A DNA stretch of 64,000 nt, taken from NCBI GenBank assembly GCA_023014365.1, contig JAEBUN010000004.1, positions 2,356,001 to 2,420,000 on the forward strand. Reading direction: 5' to 3'. Below the pieces are notes generated by a model, which was not told the origin of the DNA, did not search any database, and saw only the letters and a list, made by a program, of their open reading frames with translations. Both the position numbers and the translations under genes were made by a program. This DNA comes from Lepiota brunneoincarnata. Lineage: Eukaryota > Basidiomycota > Agaricomycetes > Agaricales > Agaricaceae. This document shows positions 58,606-64,000 of this stretch, piece after piece (the stretch's first letter is position 1; the number at the start of each line of letters is the position of its first letter).

Positions 58606-60133
58606 ATGAGTCGTCGCTCCCGTTCATCCGTGAGTGAGTTAATCTGACAGCGACATCTGAGCAGGTGGGTGCTCAGCTACCTTTTCGGGATCCGAACTTC
58701 GGAACTTGCCGGGCGTTTTCACATTTGAGGCTGTTGGGTGGCGATCAAGCGCAGCTCCCAACGGTTGACTCCACCCTCATGTATCATACACAGAATTCTA
58801 CAGCGCCGGGGGGCTTTCCCAATCTCAATCTCAAGCGTATGCGATCTGGAGAGCTTCCCCACCGGCCTGGGGAAATCCCCCGTCTCCCGGACATTGGCAG
58901 TGATCTGGTGCTCGAGGTCTATACTCACGAATCGCTGCGGCCGCCCGGGAGCACGAATCCAGCGCAATTTGGTGACAATAAACGGCTCTATCAACTCGGG
59001 AAAGTGGTTCTAGGTACTGCGGTGACACTGATACTCTTCGGGAAGAAGCCACCCCTCTCGCTCGAAGAAATGGAGGTGAGTTTTCCTGACAATCTGTTGC
59101 ATCAAGGCCATTGTGTTGTAATCACAGCCTCCCGTTTCAGGTTCTCAAGGAAAAGATACTATCTGATGTTGCAATTCAAGGATGGGTAATGTCTTACCAG
59201 ATGATTAAACGGATCCGTGCCGTTGCTGAGTGTCTTTCGAAGTTGCACGCGCCCGAGGTAAGCTCCCACCTACAGGCGGAAGCTTAGGGGGTTCAGTGTA
59301 GCTAACTCCCACACAGGAAAGCCGAGTAGTATTCTGCGCTTATGTTGGGGCCGTCTTCGTTCATTCTGGTCAAGAGGCTATAAACAAATGGATTGGCCAA
59401 CTTGTAACATACCAAGAGCAGCAGGACTCTACGCTGATGGAGACTCCGCCAGCAAAGAAAATCAAGAATGAGCCGTCCTTGATTTCCTTTGCTCCGCAGT
59501 CCCCAATGTCCTCTACCTCTTCTCAGTCCTCTCATTCCCAGACGTATTCCCCAACGTCCCCGTACTTGAACCAACCGCAGTCATACTCTTCTGCGTACGC
59601 TAGACAGCAGCCGCCCCATATGAACAAGCCTGCGCTCCAGTCGCAGCCGCAATTCCATCTCAATACATGGATTCAGAATTTGGCTACTCTCTCGCAATCG
59701 CGTTCCTTACTGGCTGCAGCCAGCCGCAGTCAGCTTCAGCAAGTTCAGTCTACATTGGGTGCGAGGTCCCCTGTTGGCCAGGGCAAGCTGCCGTCGCCTT
59801 CAGTGAGACCGAACCCGCTGGCGCCAGCCACACCAAATGCCCCTTTTCTTCCCTTGTTCAATCAAACCGCTGCTCAGCGAGGTGTCAAGGTGGATTACCC
59901 TGCTGACTTTGAGGGACCCGCACATGCTGGTCAGTGGACTGTGCGGTGTATTGGTACGTCTATTATTTGCCATTTTCTTACGAAGGACTCGCCGTCCTCT
60001 CAAGGACGCTCATCTTACCTGTGATCCATTCACAGTTAATGGAATACCCAAGGGAGAAGGAAAGGGGAACAGTAAGCAGATCGCCAAGGAAGAAGCGGCC
60101 AGACAGGCGTACTATGCTATGGGCTGGACTTAG
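58606..60133 (+). CDS. RNase III-fold plus dsRNA-binding protein, probably catalytically dead
   Basis: Start MSRRSRSS at 58606; the first intron (58630..58676 or a 35-nt form ending 58664) leads to PFRDPNFGTCRAFSHLRLLG. An RNase III-like segment follows: LVLEVYTHESLRPPGST, FGDNKRLYQLGKVVLGTAVT then KKPPLSLEEME, LKEKILSDVAIQGWVMSYQM. In active enzymes the signature reads NERLEFLGD; here it is NKRLYQLGK, so the acidic metal ligands are replaced by Lys/Gln. A disordered Ser/Gln/Pro-rich linker of about 170 residues precedes a good C-terminal dsRBD (GVKVDYPADFEGPAHAGQWT, VRCIVNGIPKGEGKGNSKQI, AKEEAARQAYYAMGWT). It should bind dsRNA or dimerise without cutting. The mitochondrial ribosomal protein mL44 shares the fold but lacks so long a linker. 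It lies between two SNF2 genes, all in one direction, 98 bp after the Mit1-like stop. Confidence 0.75.
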
Positions 60134-60428
60134 TGGACATTAGTAGCACACGTTGTGTTGTTTGATTAGTGGAAGATTCTAGTATTGTCTGACTCTTGAT
60201 GGACATAATGCGGAATAGGTTCCACAGCAATTGGATCCATTGATGATGTGCTGTTCCGGGAGATGACAAGGCCTGGCGTGGACGAATATAAATTCGAAAA
60301 AAAAGATGCTGGCTTGGAAGATGGATGCTTTGTCAGCAAGATGGTGTCACGCATATACCGAAATGCCCTGGATCACCGCCTCCCCCTGCATCTATATACC
60401 CACTACTCTCTCTGCAGCAACGACAGTC
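60134..60428. other. short intergenic, promoter of the RING-SNF2 gene
   Basis: About 295 bases. Contains an upstream in-frame ATG at 60306 and an ATATAAATTC stretch near 60286 that could act as a TATA element. Confidence 0.35.
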
Positions 60429-60813
60429 ATGGCTGCAACAGCAGATTCAACGCCCTCAATATCGTCCCTCTCCATTCACTCGAGGTCTAATCCAATTGAC
60501 CTTACTCTCGACGACGATGACAACACATATATCACCCCCAGATCTAAACGCGCACCCACAGACACGCTGGACTCGACGGACGAATGCCCCCCATCATCCT
60601 ACTATTCGTCCGCACCTGCATCCCCGTATCACCCCAACTCATACATCCCCTCGTATTCTCCACCACCTAACACTGATCGCTTTCTCCTCCGCCCGGAGCC
60701 GTCACCTGCTCCTCATTTCACCACACCCTCACCTTACACAGGACCTTATCTGCCTCCTTTCGCGGCCCCAAATCTTCCTTCACTAGTAGATCCGTACCAA
60801 CATCACCACCAAC

Positions 60814-60845
<32 letters not shown>

Positions 60846-63800
60846 CAGCGCCAAATGATCCCTCAGCACCAGCAGCATTCCTTGCAGGCAATGCAACAGA
60901 CATCTCTGCCCTCTCGTCCGCTCTTGCCGCCAGGTTTCAGACTGTCCCTACCTCCTTTGTCTTCCGAACAACAAGTGATAGACCTCACCGGTTCCCCTTC
61001 ACCCCCACCATCTGCAGCGCAGAATGTACCGCCAGGCCTCACCTTAACTAATCCCGATGACCCTCCAAAGACGCCTGTTTGCATCGGCCAACTTACAGTC
61101 AAAGCTCTTATTCTTTATCCTATTGCCTATCTAATTCCCCGCGATCCTACAAAAGAAGTTGAATGGGCAACCGTTAAGTTGCATTATGATCACAATCTCG
61201 ACAAGATTGGTAGTAGCCCAGATACGATACATATACGGACGCCCAACGAAAGGGCCCCAAACGGTGATATAATACCGGGAGATAATTTTGCTTTTGTCGA
61301 GCAGAGAGTGTCAACGAGCCTGGGTGGGATGCTCGGGAAAGGACTAATTCGGCTCGAGGCCAAGATACGTAGAGGACAACCTAATGTGCGTCTTCTTTCG
61401 CAATATCTCCTGCGTGTACAACTCATTCTTCGCATAGTTGCCAGTCATGCCTCTTCAGCTGTTCGTCTATACGCCCAAGGGGAATATCACAGTTGTCGGC
61501 AACTATCTACAGCAGTGCAACTTGCTTCTGGATCATCCTACCCCCCCTTATGATGATTGTCGCCTTACCGCATGTCCTTACTTCAACCCACACAACCCAC
61601 CCCTTGGCAGTCATAATCACATTCTTCACCTCAACAACAGACTATATGCCCCGGATTCGGGTCCACCGCGGTGGCCAGGACCAGTGACAACTGGGAAGGC
61701 CACAGATGTACAGCGGAGCCAGGTTGATGAACTGTTCAAGAACCTGAAAGATGGCGTTGAATTGACGGAAACGGAGCCAAGTAAGGAGTTGTATCACGAT
61801 ATGATGACCAGATGGTGATGCGTATCAATTCACCTCACAGGTCCCGACGTAGCCACGAGATTGTACCCTCACCAGAAGAAAGCGCTCACCTTCCTCCTGG
61901 ACCGCGAGCACGAGAAACCTGCGGTAGACGGCAAGTTTGCATCGCTATGGCGCATGCACGTCAATCCCATGAGTCAACAAAAAACTTGGCTTAATGTTGT
62001 GACGGAGGAAGACAGGCCAGAAGAACCCAAAGAAGCGAAAGGGGCTATATTGGCCGACGATGTATGTCTTGAACATGAACATCTCTATCCAATTTGACTT
62101 CTTTGACTAATTCACTTGTTTTAATTTCAGATGGGCTTGGGTAAAACCATCACCTGTGTATCGCTGATAGCAGCCACCCTACAATCAGCGAGAGAATTTG
62201 CCGCCCAGCCCTTGGAGCCTCCACAGCCACCACCTCCCCGGGAGGAGCAGCCAGATCTTTCCCACTTCTCAGGATCCGTTTGGGGTATGCCTGACCTTCC
62301 GTCCGGAAAAGCTAAAGGCAAATCCGACAAGCTCCAAGAGAAGCTAGAAGCTGAATATGTTAGGGCATCCCGTATCAAGGCTCGGAGCCGTGCAACACTG
62401 ATCATCTGCCCATTGTCGACTGTGGCTAACTGGGAGGACCAATTTCGGGAACACTGGCGTGGCGAGGTAACCGTTGTAGGTGGGAATGGAAGCGGAAATA
62501 CAACTGCGTCAAGCTCGACTGCATGTACAGCTTATCAGCGTTCCACCGACTGCGCTGAATGGGGCTAACGCAATGGATTTAGACGAGAAGCCGGAGAAAA
62601 TAGTCCGTTGCCGAGAGGGTAATCCATTGCGGGTGTACATCTATCATGGAAACGCACGGCGCCCCGATCCAACTTTTCTGGCTGATTTCGATGCAGTCAT
62701 CACAACCTATGCGACACTGGCTTCTGAGTTTTCGAAGCAGAGCAGGAGCGCACAGGCCGCAACTGATGATGGGGACGATGGTGGCAGTAGCGATGGCGGC
62801 GGCATTGAAGTTGATGAGAATGCGAATCCAATAATCCGAGTCCCGCAGCCAAAGAAGGCGGGCACGAAAAGGAAAAAACCAATGGCAGCTATACTGAATA
62901 CTGAAGTTGCTAGCGCACTGCAGAGCATTCATTGGTTTAGAGTCGTATTGGATGAGGCACAGTACGTTTTCTATTTTTGTCTCATTTGGGCTATATCGTG
63001 ATTTCCCATGTTCAAAAGCTCGATCAAAGAGACTCAGACTGTTGGTAGTCGAGCCTCTTGTGACCTGGCCGCCGACCGTCGACTATGTCTCACCGGCACT
63101 CCGGTGCAGAACAAACTTGACGACATGTTCGCCCTCATTAAATTTTTGCGTGTGGAGCCATTGGACGACAAAAACGTCTGGACGAAGCACGTCAGTGCTC
63201 CTGCAAAGTTTGGGCAGCGCGAGGGCGTACTGAAACTCCGGACCATTATGGCATGTATCACTCTGAGGCGCACAAAGGAGACTAAAACCCAGGATGGTCA
63301 GAGGATCCTATCCCTCCCGCCCCGCAAAGATGAGATCATCAGGCTGCAATTAAATTCTTCTGAGCAAGAGATATACAACGAGTACTTCCAGGAGTCGAAG
63401 GCCGAGTTCACAGACTTGACGAGGAAAAATTTGGTCATGAAGAACTACGTTGGGATTCTGCAGAAACTCCTCAGACTACGGCAGATTTGCGATCATAGAG
63501 AACTGGTCGAGGCCAAGGGTTCCAATGTGGACTCAGATCCTACGCCATCATACGAAGACATCGTCACCGCTATTTCCAAGGAAGGGGTTAACCATGCACG
63601 AGCTAGTGCCATCTTCGCGATTCTGCGGGAAGCTGCCACGACGCAATGCACTGAATGTGGTGGGGAACTATGTACAGTCAGCGAAGGTACTACGGACAGC
63701 TTGGACACGGAAGGACCACCGCCCAATAAGAGAGGGCGAAAAACAAAGGGTCAAACATCTCGTGCCCCGACCCGTGCGAACAGTCCATCGGGGGGACCTC

Positions 63801-64000
63801 GTCCCGTCTTGACACGCTGTCAACATCTCTTTTGCATCGAATGTTACCGCGCGTCTATCTTCCCCGGCTGGCCTGACGTGCCGACCACTCTGCTTCGACC
63901 ATGTTCTGCCTGTCAGACTGAACTTTCTCCTTCTGACGCGGTTGAAATCAAACATGATGCTATTGCGGAAGCTTCCTCGTCCGGAATGCCGGAAGGCGAA
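60429..64000 (+). CDS. RING-SNF2 protein of Rad5/HLTF/Uls1 type (3' end beyond window)
   Basis: Start MAATADSTPSISSLSI at 60429 (an in-frame ATG at 60306 is possible). The N-terminus has two SUMO-interaction-like motifs, NPIDLTLDDDDN and QQVIDLTGSPSPPP, with a His/Gln tract between. A folded segment (LPLQLFVYTPKGNITVVGNY) may correspond to the pre-helicase domain of this group. The SNF2 N-lobe has RLYPHQKKALTFLLDRE, GAILADDMGLGKTITCVSLI, LIICPLSTVANWEDQF, FDAVITTYATLASEF, FRVVLDEAHSIKE and CLTGTPVQNKLDDMFALIKF, with acidic inserts. RMACITLRRTKETK and LQKLLRLRQICDHREL follow, then a RING finger with a long insert: CTECGGELC, CQHLFCIECYRASIFPGW, RPCSACQTEL. The C-lobe lies past base 64000. This group includes PCNA or SUMO-linked ubiquitin ligases in damage tolerance. 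One junction near 62460-62545 changes frame with no clear canonical intron. Confidence 0.88.
60801..60848 (+). repeat. CAC/CAA trinucleotide tract coding a His/Gln run
   Basis: Runs of CAC then CAA codons encode an H-rich then Q-rich stretch in the disordered N-terminus of the RING-SNF2 protein. Confidence 0.85.

Noticed and set aside
58606..60133. Assignment as mitochondrial ribosomal protein mL44 (Mrpl3)
   Set aside because: The RNase III-like and dsRBD folds fit, but a disordered linker of about 170 residues between them does not; kept only as an alternative.

Overview
The window is nuclear DNA of a filamentous basidiomycete, most likely an Agaricomycete. It is gene-dense, with introns mostly 46-65 nt long that have GT..AG ends and CTRAY-like branch points. 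Proteins are Ser/Pro-rich. Telling families are an F-box/LRR protein with the mushroom-type RxARTCxAF..LWREL core, a cell-end marker of Tea1 type, basidiomycete P450 sequence features and a secreted T1-type RNase close to those of mushrooms. There are 23 protein genes, two of them cut by the window ends. I see no tRNA, rRNA, CRISPR or recognisable transposon. Where I traced exons by hand the splice sites are given; elsewhere only the outer limits are firm.

Layout. 1-9.1 kb: F-box protein (-, cut), replication factor SLD2 (-), and two low-complexity fungal proteins (+). 9.1-12.3 kb is the only gene-poor stretch and holds a small TATA-driven secreted guanyl-RNase. 12.3-21 kb: an MFS anion symporter (+), splicing factor SF3A2/Prp11 (-) and the ribosome-assembly protein RRP5 (+), the last two divergent from a 146-bp promoter. 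21-32.5 kb: Tea1-like Kelch/coiled-coil polarity protein, DNA2 nuclease-helicase and ISD11 (all -). 32.7-39.7 kb: an 84-aa single C2H2 zinc-finger protein (-), a TGL2-like lipase (+), a P450 (-) and S-formylglutathione hydrolase (+). 39.7-52 kb: FHA kinase of Chk2/Cds1 type (-), LSG1 GTPase (-), a LYR-domain protein (+), exocyst SEC8 (-) and a lipid-droplet-type hydrolase (+). 52.2-64 kb: three co-oriented genes (+), a CHD/Mit1-like remodeller, an RNase III-fold/dsRBD protein lacking its catalytic acids, and a RING-SNF2 protein of Rad5/HLTF type cut by the window end.

Most genes are core housekeeping: DNA replication and checkpoint (SLD2, DNA2, FHA kinase), ribosome assembly (RRP5, LSG1), splicing (SF3A2), polarity and secretion (Tea1, SEC8), Fe-S and mitochondrial LYR factors. 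They are not an operon; the order mainly shows tight divergent promoters and short convergent 3' ends (72-145 bp). The most unusual features are in gene structure: a 4-nt start exon plus an 8-nt exon in SF3A2, a start exon of just ATG in LSG1, an 11-nt exon carrying the catalytic serine of the lipase, an 8-nt exon with a non-GT donor in the catalytic loop of the kinase, and the finger of the 84-aa zinc-finger protein split by an intron. The tandem of a silencing-type remodeller with a pseudo-RNase III/dsRBD protein is the best candidate for an undescribed functional link.
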